NCBI RefSeq assembly: GCF_000173415.1
Contig: NZ_ABXW01000046.1
Span: 124,001-188,000 of the forward strand
Direction: 5' to 3'
DNA from: Providencia alcalifaciens DSM 30120
GTDB taxonomy: Bacteria; Pseudomonadota; Gammaproteobacteria; Enterobacterales; Enterobacteriaceae
Length of the DNA: 64,000 nucleotides
The notes below the pieces were generated by a model. The model was not told where the DNA came from. It ran no database searches and saw only the letters and a program-made list of their open reading frames with translations. The stretch's first letter is position 1, and every line of letters starts with the position of its first letter. Below are positions 36,617 to 45,660 of this stretch, piece after piece. The translations under genes and the position numbers were made by a program.

Positions 36617-37011
36617 AGATTTTCCCCTGTAAAATAAATACGTTGCAGTATTCCACTTTTACTGCATCCATAAAGTATGTATGTTATTGATCTCGCGCTG
36701 AAGAGGCAAACATTCCTTCATCGCTCAGCACTATTTTCTATCGTTTATCTGAAAAACAGTTTACCTTAAAAACAACACTGTTTTTTGCTTAGCCTTGCAA
36801 ACCAGATGAAAGCTTAAGCCAAATAATTAGAATATTTGGGACTCTACTTCCATTTTTTTCTGTTTTTCCCGACCTTCTCTATCAATCTTTTTCAAGATAC
36901 AGTGTGTTTCACTAAAAAACCCAGAAAAAATCGCCTTTCCCAGACAGCCATTTATCAATTCGTATAATAGATTACCAAAATCTATCAACATGATTCGCAA
37001 GGATCTTTGCT
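36617..37011. other. Intergenic region upstream of the PPC/ECF cluster
   Basis: These 395 bases separate divergent genes. TATAAT at 36963-36968 lies about 45 bases before the PPC-domain ATG without a good -35 box. AAGGATC serves as ribosome site. I searched by eye for a conserved riboswitch core that would name the transported vitamin and found none. Confidence 0.4.
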
Positions 37012-37437
37012 ATGTCTCATTCTTTAGCAACTTACTCAAATGCGCGTTTTATCGCTCTACGCTTACGCCCAGGGGATGATGTTATTCTCACATTGCAACA
37101 ACAGGTAAAGCACCACCAGCTACAAGCTGCATTTATTGCAGGCTGTGTCGGTAGTTTAACCGATGTTGCACTGCGCTTTGCTGGGCAAGAAGATACTCAT
37201 CTGACATCCGGTAAATTTGAAATTGTATCGCTTATCGGGACACTAGATGCACAAGGTGAGCATCTCCATCTTGCAGTCTCCGATGAAAATGGACATATGC
37301 GTGGTGGGCATATGATGCCCGGCTGCACCGTCAGAACCACCCTCGAATTAATTATTGGCGAATTAGAAAATAATACATTTACCCGTGAGCATTGCACGCT
37401 TTCCGGGTATGAAGAATTGGTCATCACTTCGCGTTAA
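37012..37437 (+). CDS. PPC-domain (DUF296) protein
   Basis: The 141-residue protein is one PPC domain. FIALRLRPGDDVILTLQQQV at the start, AAFIAGCVGSLTDVALRFA and LHLAVSDENGHMRGGHMMPGCTVRTTLELII carry the family pattern, including the His residues that bind metal in bacterial homologs. It is followed by genes of an ECF transporter in the same direction with a 63-base gap. A link between the protein and the transported ligand is inferred from context alone. Confidence 0.82.
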   Translation: MSHSLATYSNARFIALRLRPGDDVILTLQQQVKHHQLQAAFIAGCVGSLTDVALRFAGQEDTHLTSGKFEIVSLIGTLDAQGEHLHLAVSDENGHMRGGHMMPGCTVRTTLELIIGELENNTFTREHCTLSGYEELVITSR

Positions 37438-37500
37438 CTATCATTCTGTCTTGATTTTTATTATGGCGTTAATTTTCAACTTCTAAGGGATATTTATTTC

Positions 37501-38082
37501 ATGGCAAACTCGTCAATGATTTCAAGCCGCACACTGGCGCTAATTGTTTTCTCCATTGCAATCAATATGGTCGTTGGACAGCTAAGTTCTATGTTAAAGC
37601 TGCCTATCTTTTTAGATTCTATTGGAACGATTATCTGCGCACTTCTCGCGGGTCCTTGGGCTGCCTTATTTAGCGGTTTAGCAACGAACTTACTGTGGGG
37701 ATTATTAAGTGGTCCTATCGCCGCGGCATTTGCCCCTGTGGCAATGATGATTGGCTTAAGCGCAGGCTTACTCGCCCGAGCCGGTGGTTTTCGTACCCTA
37801 CCACGTGTGATTTTATCGGGTGTAGTCATCACTTTTGCACTAATGATTGTTGCCGTGCCTATCCGCACTTACTTATTTGCGGGTACGACTGGTAGTGGTG
37901 CAGACTTTTTTGTCGCCTATTTCCACGCCGTTGGTGAAAACTTATTAGAATCGGTCGCCATTACCGTCTTAGGTGCCAATATTGCCGATAAGATAATCTC
38001 TGCCATTGTCGCTTGGATGCTTGTTCGTCGTTTACCAGAGCGCGTTCAGCGCACTTTCCCAAATATGGCTAAAGTACGCTAG
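37501..38082 (+). CDS. ECF transporter substrate-binding (S) component
   Basis: A 193-residue, six-helix membrane protein. The N-terminal part reads LALIVFSIAINMVVGQLSS and then LPIFLDSIGTIICALLAGPWAALFSGLATNLLWGL, the build of S components of energy-coupling-factor importers. Such proteins bind a vitamin or metal and dock on the T component. The ligand cannot be read from the sequence. The T component and two ATPases follow directly. AAGGGATAT precedes the ATG. Confidence 0.75.
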   Translation: MANSSMISSRTLALIVFSIAINMVVGQLSSMLKLPIFLDSIGTIICALLAGPWAALFSGLATNLLWGLLSGPIAAAFAPVAMMIGLSAGLLARAGGFRTLPRVILSGVVITFALMIVAVPIRTYLFAGTTGSGADFFVAYFHAVGENLLESVAITVLGANIADKIISAIVAWMLVRRLPERVQRTFPNMAKVR

Positions 38083-38090
38083 GGGTCAGG

Positions 38091-38795
38091 ATGCATCCTT
38101 TTACCTCATTAACCTTATGGCTCTGGTTTAGCGCTAGCACATTGATGCTACCACTCGGCTGGGGCTTGGTCTTTGTTGCTTTCGCTCCATTTGCCGCCGT
38201 CATTCTACGGTCCGCGTCGTATCACCGTTGGAAATTTATCGCATGGGTTATGCTGCCGATGGCAGCAGGACTTTGGTTAATTCATGGAGGCTGGTTAAGC
38301 CAATTATTAACGGGTTCACCACCACTTATCTCTCAGCAACAAAGTGCCATGGCTTTATGGCTACGCCTGCTAGCCATCATTAGTGCATCCCAATTATGGT
38401 TGCAATATGTCTCCACAGAACAATTTATTCGTGCGTTGTTTGCAAGCCGTCTTCCTGCGAGTTTTGCCTATGTGCTCGCCGGTCCACTCTTACTGGCTGA
38501 ACAGTTTCGCCAACAACTTGCGAGCATTCGAGAAGCGCAGCTTGCTCGGGGTGTCCCATTAGATGGTCACTTTTGGCAACGTATGACATCATTGCCCACC
38601 CTCTTATTTCCACTGGTTAGCCAGACACTCAGCGAACTGACTGTGCGCAGTGCTGCACTCGATATGCGTGGTTTTCGTTATACTCGTCATCGCACTACTT
38701 TACATAAACCTATGGATAGTCGAAGCCAATATATCTGGCGCCTCGTTTTGTTGCTATTAATCGTCATTGAAGGAGCCTTTGCATTATGGTGGTAG
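38091..38795 (+). CDS. ECF transporter transmembrane (T) component
   Basis: A 234-residue CbiQ/EcfT-type protein. Several membrane helices are followed by the cytoplasmic coupling helices with EAQLARGVPLDG (the ARG motif) and AALDMRGFRYTRHRT (the second, here MRG). These motifs contact the two ATPases. It ends in a last helix and overlaps the start of the first ATPase gene by ten bases. Confidence 0.85.
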   Translation: MHPFTSLTLWLWFSASTLMLPLGWGLVFVAFAPFAAVILRSASYHRWKFIAWVMLPMAAGLWLIHGGWLSQLLTGSPPLISQQQSAMALWLRLLAIISASQLWLQYVSTEQFIRALFASRLPASFAYVLAGPLLLAEQFRQQLASIREAQLARGVPLDGHFWQRMTSLPTLLFPLVSQTLSELTVRSAALDMRGFRYTRHRTTLHKPMDSRSQYIWRLVLLLLIVIEGAFALWW

Positions 38796-39631
38796 ATTTA
38801 CAGCAACTGTCCTTTATCCCACAAGGTAGTGAAGAGCCTATTCTTGATGCTATTCACTTAGCCTTACCTCAAGGACATTGGCATTGTATTCTGGGCGGTA
38901 ATGGCAGCGGAAAAACCACATTTGCGCAACTGTTAGCGGGCTGGTTTCCTGATCAATTGATTGGCAAATTAATCGGCGATGGGCAAGTGCTTTCTCAGCG
39001 ATTAGGAAAACAATCATTAGTTGAGTTATCAGTCGATCGCCAGTTAGTTCAGCAATCACCTCAATTACAGCTATCAGGATGCTCTTTTACTGTTGCACAA
39101 GAAGTGGCATTTGGTCCTGAAAATTTGGGGTTGTCTCCTGAGGAAATTGTTCGCCGCGTTGAACAAGCTTTGGATTTGACATTCAGCCAGCATTTGCGTG
39201 ATCGTCATCCTGCGACACTGTCTGGAGGCGAAGCTCAACGCGTCGTTCTAGCCAGTGCCCTCGCTATGTCTCCCCAGCTGTTGCTATTAGATGAAGCATT
39301 TAGTCGTCTCACGCCCGCAGCTACCTATCGACTATTAACACAACTCAAAAACTACAGTGAACAAACTGGTTGTAGTGTCATTCTATTGGAGCGCCACTTA
39401 CTGCCTGCCTTGCATTTTTGTGATGATTTCTCACTACTTGAGCAAGGTAAAATCACCGCTCAAGGGGATATTAACTCCGTATTTCTACCCGCGCAAAATA
39501 CCATCAATATGCCAGATGCATGGCGAGTGTTGGGTAAATTAATAGAAAATGGTATTTGGCAATCGGAAGTTCCATGCAAAGAACAGCAACTCATTCAAGG
39601 CATCGAGGCTTGCTATGCTGCAAATCAATAA
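38786..39631 (+). CDS. ECF transporter ATPase, first subunit
   Basis: An ABC ATPase of 281 residues with Walker A GGNGSGKTT (about residue 37), Q-loop region, signature LSGGEAQR (about 148) and Walker B LLLLDEAF (about 170), then the H-loop His in LERHLL. All catalytic motifs look intact. It forms a heterodimer with the next subunit and couples ATP use to the T component. Overlap with neighbours on both sides shows one operon. Confidence 0.88.
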   Translation: MVVDLQQLSFIPQGSEEPILDAIHLALPQGHWHCILGGNGSGKTTFAQLLAGWFPDQLIGKLIGDGQVLSQRLGKQSLVELSVDRQLVQQSPQLQLSGCSFTVAQEVAFGPENLGLSPEEIVRRVEQALDLTFSQHLRDRHPATLSGGEAQRVVLASALAMSPQLLLLDEAFSRLTPAATYRLLTQLKNYSEQTGCSVILLERHLLPALHFCDDFSLLEQGKITAQGDINSVFLPAQNTINMPDAWRVLGKLIENGIWQSEVPCKEQQLIQGIEACYAANQ

Positions 39632-40421
39632 TTTAAGCTTTCAATGGGCACCTAAAACCGCGCCAGCTATTGCCGAGCTGTCATTCGCAATCCATGCTGG
39701 TGAATGGGTCGCTCTCGTCGGTGACAATGGTGCAGGAAAATCCACGTTATTACGCTTAATGGCAGGACTGTTATCGCCTTTTCATGGGGAGGTCAATTTC
39801 AATCAACACCCCATATCTTCATTACGTGCGATCGAGCGGGCACAGCACATTGGAATTTTATTCCAAGAGGCGGAAAAACAGATTTTTCACAGCACCGTAA
39901 AAGATGAAATTTTGTTTGGGTTACGCCGTAAAAAACTCAATCAATCTGACATCACGGAAAAGTTAGAACACGCTTTAGATTTATGTCATTTAACCGATGT
40001 CGCTGATAAACACCCTCTAGACTTGCATTCAGCCCAACGACGAATGGTCGCTGTTGCGTGTTTAACCGCTGTCGCACCTAAACTATTGTTGTTAGATGAA
40101 CCTAGCCGAGATTTCGACGCCCAGTGGCTCGGCTATTTTGAACAGTGGCTAGATTTTCAAAAGCAGCTTGGCACCACCGTTGTCACTATCAGCCATGATT
40201 TAGATTTTGCTGCGCGCTACTTTGAACGTGCCTTGCATTTGTCTCAGGGTCACTTAGTCGCGGATGGCAAGATTGATACCGTATTACGCCATCACGAGTT
40301 ACAACCTAATTCAGCGTTACCTTCCCCCTCCTTACACGCCCTGAGCCAGCAATTAAATATACCGCCCCAAAACCATCCCATCTCTTGGGTTCAGCAATTT
40401 ATGGCACAAATTCAGTCATAA
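39615..40421 (+). CDS. ECF transporter ATPase, second subunit with altered signature
   Basis: An ABC ATPase of 268 residues from ATG 39615 (MLQINNLSFQW). Walker A GDNGAGKST and Walker B LLLLDEPS are intact, and SHDLDF holds the H-loop His. The signature region reads LHSAQRRMVAVA in place of the usual LSGGQ, so one of the two composite ATP sites is probably weakened. It overlaps the first subunit by 17 bases. A terminator follows. Confidence 0.85.
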   Translation: MLQINNLSFQWAPKTAPAIAELSFAIHAGEWVALVGDNGAGKSTLLRLMAGLLSPFHGEVNFNQHPISSLRAIERAQHIGILFQEAEKQIFHSTVKDEILFGLRRKKLNQSDITEKLEHALDLCHLTDVADKHPLDLHSAQRRMVAVACLTAVAPKLLLLDEPSRDFDAQWLGYFEQWLDFQKQLGTTVVTISHDLDFAARYFERALHLSQGHLVADGKIDTVLRHHELQPNSALPSPSLHALSQQLNIPPQNHPISWVQQFMAQIQS

Positions 40422-40430
40422 TGTACACGT

Positions 40431-40459
40431 AAAAAAATAGCCTGCAATTTGCAGGCTAT
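40431..40459. terminator. Bidirectional terminator between the ECF operon and purC
   Basis: ATAGCCTGCAA-t-TTGCAGGCTAT is a perfect stem at 40437-40459 with an A run on its left side, giving a T run for the minus-strand purC transcript. It also stands at the end of the plus-strand ECF operon. Confidence 0.85.
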
Positions 40460-40489
40460 CCTCTATTCGCTTAATACACGGTTGAATAC

Positions 40490-41203
40490 TTAGTCAAGCT
40501 TAACTCCAATACGGCGAGCCACTTCTTCGTAAGCTTCAATCAAACCACCAAGACTTTGACGGAAACGGTCTTTATCCATTTTGTTCAAGGTTTCTTTATC
40601 CCATAAACGGCTACCGTCTGGAGAAAACTCATCACCCAGAACCACTTCACCGTTGAACAGTCCAAATTCCAGTTTGAAGTCAACTAAGATAAGACCTGCA
40701 TCAGCAAAAATCTGGCTTAAAACATCGTTCGCTTTGTAGCTCAGTTCGCGCATTTTCGCTAAGTTTTCTTTGCTCACCCAACCAAACGTTTCGCAGTAAG
40801 ATTCATTCACCATTGGGTCGTGTTTGGCATCATCTTTCAGGAATAAGTCAAACAGAGGCGGGTTTAAAATCATCCCTTCTTCTACCCCAAGGCGCTTGAC
40901 CAGCGATCCTGCCGCACGGTTACGAATAACGCATTCAACCGGCACCATATCCAGTTTTTTAACCAACGCTTCGGTGTCAGATAACAGGGCTTCCATCTGG
41001 GTAGGAATACCGGCTTCTTGCAATTTAGTCATAATAAAATGGTTAAATTTATTATTGACCATGCCTTTGCGGTCAAACTGTTCGATACGCTCGCCATCGA
41101 GTGCTGATGTATCATTGCGGAACTCCAGAATTAGTAAATCTGGATCCTCTGTGGTATAGACCGTTTTTGCCTTGCCACGATACAACTCAGCTTTCTTTTG
41201 CAT
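40490..41203 (-). CDS. purC: SAICAR synthetase
   Basis: PurC joins aspartate to CAIR in purine synthesis. The start [20 protein letters not shown] at 41203 gives 237 residues, the usual length; the frame upstream to 41305 is not coding. [23 protein letters not shown] and [13 protein letters not shown] are the family marks for the ATP and substrate sites. GGAGTG precedes the start. A PurR-type box lies 220 bases upstream. Confidence 0.97.
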   Translation of the reverse strand: MQKKAELYRGKAKTVYTTEDPDLLILEFRNDTSALDGERIEQFDRKGMVNNKFNHFIMTKLQEAGIPTQMEALLSDTEALVKKLDMVPVECVIRNRAAGSLVKRLGVEEGMILNPPLFDLFLKDDAKHDPMVNESYCETFGWVSKENLAKMRELSYKANDVLSQIFADAGLILVDFKLEFGLFNGEVVLGDEFSPDGSRLWDKETLNKMDKDRFRQSLGGLIEAYEEVARRIGVKLD

Positions 41204-41423
41204 CTTAAACACTCCAGGGATGTGAATACACTCAATAGAAATCAACCTGCACAGCAGATTCAGATAAGTAACAGAAGAATAAACCGCTAAAAATGGCGGG
41301 TTCATTGTTAATTTTCTGCTCTGATTCAGTCAGTTATCAAAAAATAATCATGATATTGCTAACTAACTGATATTCAATATTTTATGATTAACTGCTAATT
41401 ATGATAATAAAATTCTCACGCAT

Positions 41424-41439
41424 ACGCAAACGATTACTT
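41424..41439 (-). promoter_or_regulatory. PurR-type operator upstream of purC
   Basis: ACGCAAACGATTACTT on the plus strand agrees with the PurR consensus ACGCAAACGTTTTCNT at most positions. It lies between purC and the unknown gene at 41513, so it could serve the purC promoter. Binding is inferred. Confidence 0.65.
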
Positions 41440-41512
41440 AGCCGTAAATACTGATTTTTTGTCCATTTGTTTCAACGAGAATTTTAGGGTGGATAAATGC
41501 GTAGGTGGGTAG

Positions 41513-42190
41513 TTAAAGTAATGAATGTTTACTGATAATTATCAGTTTGTGGGTATATACGTCGATATCTCTACCCCAAAGTTGATTAATCCACTGACTA
41601 AAGAACTTAGCCTCAGTATGGATTTGTGTTAGTGGTCGGTCTTCAAGCGTGTCATCGGAAGCATAAATATAATAGCCTTGATAAAATGCCCAAGAAATCA
41701 TGATTTCCCAGAAGCGCTGTCCATCACGAGTATGTTCTTCATCTGTTACCATGATGCTATGATTGTCGAGTAAATGAATGAAAAATATTCGAGATAAATC
41801 TCCAATATTATTCCGATGTAGATGAGATATAGTGCGCCAAACTTTAATTTGAGTGCATGTGGTTTCACCAAAGACAATATCCGTGCGGAATCTCAGCTCG
41901 AGCAAGTAAACTGTTTCTGGTATTCCCTCCATCGATAATAATCGATATTGTTCTTTTTTGAGTGACTTAACTAACCGATATCCCTTAGGAATAACATAGC
42001 CGGGTAAATCAAAGTCCACAACGCCATCTCGAATAAAGCTTTCCGTATGGCTCTGGTTATTTTCGGTACTGCGTAATTTATAATTAAATTCAGCCCCTGA
42101 TATTTGTCTTGGCATCGAAGTACTATCACTCTTGGTCGTTGGTTTAGATGCGTTATTATCCACGACTTTTCCCTCATTATTAGCCTTCAT
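41513..42190 (-). CDS. Unknown protein between purC and bamC
   Basis: I do not recognise this 225-residue protein. The first 30 residues are polar and probably disordered (KPTTKSDSTSMPRQ). The body has mixed alpha/beta character, with TQIKVWRTISHLHRN, IFFIHLLDNHSIMVTDEEHTRD and GQRFWEIMISWAFYQGYYIYA, wording like that of phage or accessory proteins rather than core metabolism. It has no signal peptide or membrane helix. It is bounded by terminators on the bamC side and by purC control sequence on the other, so it is probably transcribed alone. Confidence 0.6.
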   Translation of the reverse strand: MKANNEGKVVDNNASKPTTKSDSTSMPRQISGAEFNYKLRSTENNQSHTESFIRDGVVDFDLPGYVIPKGYRLVKSLKKEQYRLLSMEGIPETVYLLELRFRTDIVFGETTCTQIKVWRTISHLHRNNIGDLSRIFFIHLLDNHSIMVTDEEHTRDGQRFWEIMISWAFYQGYYIYASDDTLEDRPLTQIHTEAKFFSQWINQLWGRDIDVYTHKLIIISKHSLL

Positions 42191-42284
42191 TGACTGAAGT
42201 ATATCCGAAAAATAACCTCTAATACATTCACCGTTAGAGTGACTATTAAGCGGTTTTATTACGTTGAAATCACGTTTTTACCTG

Positions 42285-42316
42285 AAAAAAAACGCCATCC
42301 CAAAGGACGGCGTTTT
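42285..42316. terminator. bamC terminator
   Basis: AAAACGCC-a-TCC/GGA-c-GGCGTTTT forms a stem with a short caaa-type loop and A/T runs on both sides, directly after the bamC stop. Confidence 0.85.
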
Positions 42317-42350
42317 CACTTGATAAAACAAATAAGTTATCTATGTAAAC

Positions 42351-43403
42351 TTATTTTTTCATCTGTGTTTTACTGAAAGCAGCTTTTAGTGCAGCAACCA
42401 TTTCATCATTTTGTTTCTGAGTTAATGGTACGCCTTTAGTGTTGATAAACTGTAAGCTACTACGGTTATTCAAGTCACCCACTTGGACTTTATAGTCATT
42501 TTCTGGCACAGATGGATCGTCAATACCCAGCGCTTGCCATTCAGAACTGCTTAGACCTTTGTACGTCACCATGACAGATCCGGCTGAACGGCTACGGTCA
42601 CCCACTTTCATGCCCACGCTTTCTAACGCGTGCGGTAAACGCTCCCAGACAGCATCATATGGTGCACGAACGATAACAACTGGTAAGCCTGTATCATCGC
42701 TGCCCGACTGAACGTCAATGATACCGTATGCGCTTTGCAGACTATTTTTGCTTGATGTATCACGCAAGGTGTACAGCGCATCCGTTAAATCGTTTAATAA
42801 CAGCTTGTTATAACGCTGAATTTCAGCAGCATCCGTAACGGTTTCATTTCCTTGGCGTAAGCCTAAGTTAGTCACGGTTAACGCAATCATGCCATTTTCA
42901 GGCTGAACAGTGACTTTATGACGGCTTTCTAATGGGACGTTCTCATCCGCACGATCCCACTTAACCCAATCCGTTTCGATAGAACGAGAACCATCATTTT
43001 TCGTGGTAACAGGAATACCACGTTGTTCTAAAATCATGGTCACTTGTGACCATAACGCATTATTTTCAGGAGTATTATCTAGCAACAAACGGCTGGCATT
43101 TGCACTGTTTTCAGTACGTGAGCCCGCTAATTGTGAAATCGTCAGTACTGGTGGGCGAATATCTAGCGCTTTCCCAACTGCACCTGTTGAGGTCGTTTTA
43201 GGAATATTATATTCACCGTTAGTCGCTGGTAATGTGATCCCTTGTGGCGCATTTAATACTTTCAATGGCGCAGCATTAAGATATTCCTCATCACCACTAA
43301 CCTGACGTTTATAGCGCTGATCGCTGGAGCAGGCTGCCAGTAACACGACAAGTGACAGGCCAGCAACCTTCATAACCTTCGATTTTTGCAATAATGTTGC
43401 CAT
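42351..43403 (-). CDS. bamC: Outer-membrane assembly lipoprotein BamC
   Basis: BamC is a lipoprotein of the BAM complex that inserts barrel proteins in the outer membrane. The signal peptide ends in the lipobox LLAAC at about residue 25. It is followed by an unstructured segment that in E. coli wraps BamD, then two helix-grip domains. The end of the protein carries FINTKGVPLTQKQNDEMV. It lies 16 bases from dapA in the same direction, the conserved dapA-bamC pair. Confidence 0.95.
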   Translation of the reverse strand: MATLLQKSKVMKVAGLSLVVLLAACSSDQRYKRQVSGDEEYLNAAPLKVLNAPQGITLPATNGEYNIPKTTSTGAVGKALDIRPPVLTISQLAGSRTENSANASRLLLDNTPENNALWSQVTMILEQRGIPVTTKNDGSRSIETDWVKWDRADENVPLESRHKVTVQPENGMIALTVTNLGLRQGNETVTDAAEIQRYNKLLLNDLTDALYTLRDTSSKNSLQSAYGIIDVQSGSDDTGLPVVIVRAPYDAVWERLPHALESVGMKVGDRSRSAGSVMVTYKGLSSSEWQALGIDDPSVPENDYKVQVGDLNNRSSLQFINTKGVPLTQKQNDEMVAALKAAFSKTQMKK

Positions 43404-43419
43404 TAAAATTCCCTAAATT

Positions 43420-44334
43420 TTACAGTAAACCCGCGAGTTTCAAGGCATCCTCAACCTTTTGCTGTCCAGATACTGTTAACGGTGTCATTGGTAACCGTAA
43501 AGTATCATCCGCAATAAGACCTAGACGATGACAAGCCCATTTCGCAGGGATTGGATTCGGCTCAACAAATAACTGATGATGAAGACCCATCAGCTGTTTA
43601 TTCAATTCACGGGCCTCAGTATATTTGCCCGCAAGCGCTAAGTCACACATTTTTACCATCTGCGCAGCCGCGACGTTGGACGTGACCGAAATAACGCCCT
43701 TTCCACCGAGTTGCATAAAATCAAGCGCGGTAGCATCATCGCCGGAAAGCAGAACAAAGTGATCATCAACCAGCTCTTTGATTTGGTGAACCCGTGCTAA
43801 GTTCCCTGTGGCCTCTTTAATTGCCACAATATTCGCCAATTTCGCTAAGCGCCCCACAGTTTCAGGTAATAAATCACACCCAGTGCGTGATGGTACATTA
43901 TAGAGCACTTGTGGCAAGCTGGTGTTTTCTGAAATTGCTTTAAAGTGTTGATATAACCCTTCTTGTGACGGTCTATTATAATAAGGTGTTACCGTCAGGC
44001 ACGCAACTACACCACTGTTTTCAAACTCATTTGTTAGCGAAATCGCTTCTGCGGTCGCATTTGCGCCCGTTCCCGCAATAATAGGAATTCGACCATCAGC
44101 TAACTCAAGTGTCGCTTTCACTACATCAACGTGCTCTTTATGGCTTAATGTTGCTGATTCCCCAGTTGTTCCGACAGACACAATCGCAGAGGTTTTATTG
44201 GCAACATGGTAATCCACCAGCTGTTTTAAGCTTTTTCTATCAACGTTACCCGCTGAGTCCATCGGTGTGATCACCGCAACAATACTGCCTTGTAAAAAGT
44301 CTTTGTAGTTTACGTTTTGATTAGCCATCGCCAT
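43420..44334 (-). CDS. dapA: 4-hydroxy-tetrahydrodipicolinate synthase
   Basis: DapA condenses pyruvate with aspartate semialdehyde, the first step of the lysine/DAP branch. The TIM-barrel protein has the Schiff-base Lys in [10 protein letters not shown], the catalytic Tyr in [11 protein letters not shown], and [14 protein letters not shown]. The frame gives 304 residues, about ten more at the N-terminus than E. coli, so a later start is possible but not needed: GGGGG-type sequence lies before ATG 44334. bamC follows. Confidence 0.97.
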   Translation of the reverse strand: MAMANQNVNYKDFLQGSIVAVITPMDSAGNVDRKSLKQLVDYHVANKTSAIVSVGTTGESATLSHKEHVDVVKATLELADGRIPIIAGTGANATAEAISLTNEFENSGVVACLTVTPYYNRPSQEGLYQHFKAISENTSLPQVLYNVPSRTGCDLLPETVGRLAKLANIVAIKEATGNLARVHQIKELVDDHFVLLSGDDATALDFMQLGGKGVISVTSNVAAAQMVKMCDLALAGKYTEARELNKQLMGLHHQLFVEPNPIPAKWACHRLGLIADDTLRLPMTPLTVSGQQKVEDALKLAGLL

Positions 44335-44577
44335 ACCCCCTAAATAGATGAGTTTCCATGTTACTTTTTCATTTCACAGAAGAAAACCACCCAAACGCAA
44401 GATTTTAATGAATTTTGTTAATGCCGACGACATTAACTTAAATAGAAGTAATAATTCAGCCATATTTGTCGCAAGAGTGAATCGCCCCACTTGGCAGATT
44501 CACAATTTTATGGTTTCCTTACCACCATCATGAGTCAATATTATTGACCTAAATTTAGTCAAAATAAGGAAGATACT

Positions 44578-45135
44578 TTGCCTAAGACTGAACCGCAATT
44601 TCTTGTTATTACTGCGCTGGGAACAGATCGTCCGGGCATTGTGAATACAATTACGCGTCTTGTCAGTGAATGTGATTGTAATATTGAGGATAGTCGACTC
44701 GCCATGTTTGGCGAGGAATTTACGTTTATCATGATGTTATCCGGCAGTTGGAACGCTATCACGCTCCTAGAAGCGATTTTACCCGCTAAAGGGGCTGAGC
44801 TGGATTTACTGATCGTCATGAAGCGCACACACAGTGTACAAACAACGTACTATCCTTCTACTGTCACAGTGAATGTCACCGTGGATGATGCCCCGAGGAT
44901 TATTGAGCAATTTACCAATTTATTTACCACTCAACAGTGTAATATTGCGGAATTAACGTCCAAAACTCAGCCTGCGACTGAAACACAACCGGCTCAATTG
45001 GAAATTCAAATTACAGCTCATGACCCATTGAATGATAATGGCATAATTATAAAGAATAAATTTCAACAACTATGTACAATGCTAAATGCCAAAGGCAACA
45101 TCAGTATTGTTAACAATCCCAAAATGCAGAGTTAA
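44578..45135 (+). CDS. gcvR: Glycine cleavage system transcriptional repressor GcvR
   Basis: GcvR binds GcvA and keeps the glycine cleavage genes off when glycine is scarce. The 185-residue protein starts at TTG 44578 with AAGGAAG upstream. It consists of two ACT domains: FLVITALGTDRPGIVNTITRLV at the start and the second from about residue 93 (TVNVTVDDAPRIIEQFTNLF). It is divergent from dapA and 14 bases before bcp, the usual enterobacterial order. Confidence 0.93.
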   Translation: MPKTEPQFLVITALGTDRPGIVNTITRLVSECDCNIEDSRLAMFGEEFTFIMMLSGSWNAITLLEAILPAKGAELDLLIVMKRTHSVQTTYYPSTVTVNVTVDDAPRIIEQFTNLFTTQQCNIAELTSKTQPATETQPAQLEIQITAHDPLNDNGIIIKNKFQQLCTMLNAKGNISIVNNPKMQS

Positions 45136-45149
45136 CGGAGATATATGTA

Positions 45150-45620
45150 ATGAACCCATTGAAAGCCGGTGATAAGGCTCCTCAATTTAGCCTTCCTGAC
45201 CAAGATGGTGAAATCATCAATCTTTCTGATTTCCAGGGTCAACGCGTATTAGTTTACTTTTATCCTAAAGCGATGACACCAGGCTGTACAGTTCAAGCAT
45301 GTGGACTGCGTGATGAGATGGATACACTAAAAGCAAAAGGTGTCGAAGTTTTAGGTATTAGTACAGACAAACCAGAAAAATTGGCTCGTTTCGCTGAAAA
45401 AGAGTTATTAAACTTCACACTGTTATCCGATGAAGATCATCAAGTTTGTGAACAATTTGGTGTGTGGGGCGAAAAGCAATTTATGGGGAAAACCTATGAT
45501 GGTATCCACCGCATTAGTTTCCTTGTGGATGCAAATGGCACCATCGAACATGTTTTTGACAATTTTAAAACCAGTAATCACCACGAAATTGTATTAGCGT
45601 ACATCAACGCTAATACCTAA
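45150..45620 (+). CDS. bcp: Thioredoxin-dependent thiol peroxidase (Bcp)
   Basis: A 156-residue peroxiredoxin that reduces hydroperoxides. FYPKAMTPGCTVQACGLRD at about residues 36-54 holds the peroxidatic Cys and, five residues later, the resolving Cys of the 1-Cys/2-Cys Bcp type. The C-terminal RISFLVDANGTIEHVFDNF is conserved. It follows gcvR closely and ends before a strong bidirectional terminator. Confidence 0.96.
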   Translation: MNPLKAGDKAPQFSLPDQDGEIINLSDFQGQRVLVYFYPKAMTPGCTVQACGLRDEMDTLKAKGVEVLGISTDKPEKLARFAEKELLNFTLLSDEDHQVCEQFGVWGEKQFMGKTYDGIHRISFLVDANGTIEHVFDNFKTSNHHEIVLAYINANT

Positions 45621-45625
45621 TTACT

Positions 45626-45658
45626 AAAAGGGTTGCTTATTATTAAGCAACCCTTTTT
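45626..45658. terminator. Bidirectional terminator between bcp and perM
   Basis: AAAAGGGTTGCTT-attatt-AAGCAACCCTTTTT is a perfect 13-bp stem serving the two convergent genes. Confidence 0.92.
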
Positions 45659-45660
45659 CG

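Noticed and set aside
36617-37011. Riboswitch controlling the ECF cluster
   Set aside because: No recognisable cobalamin, thiamine or other riboswitch core could be seen by eye.
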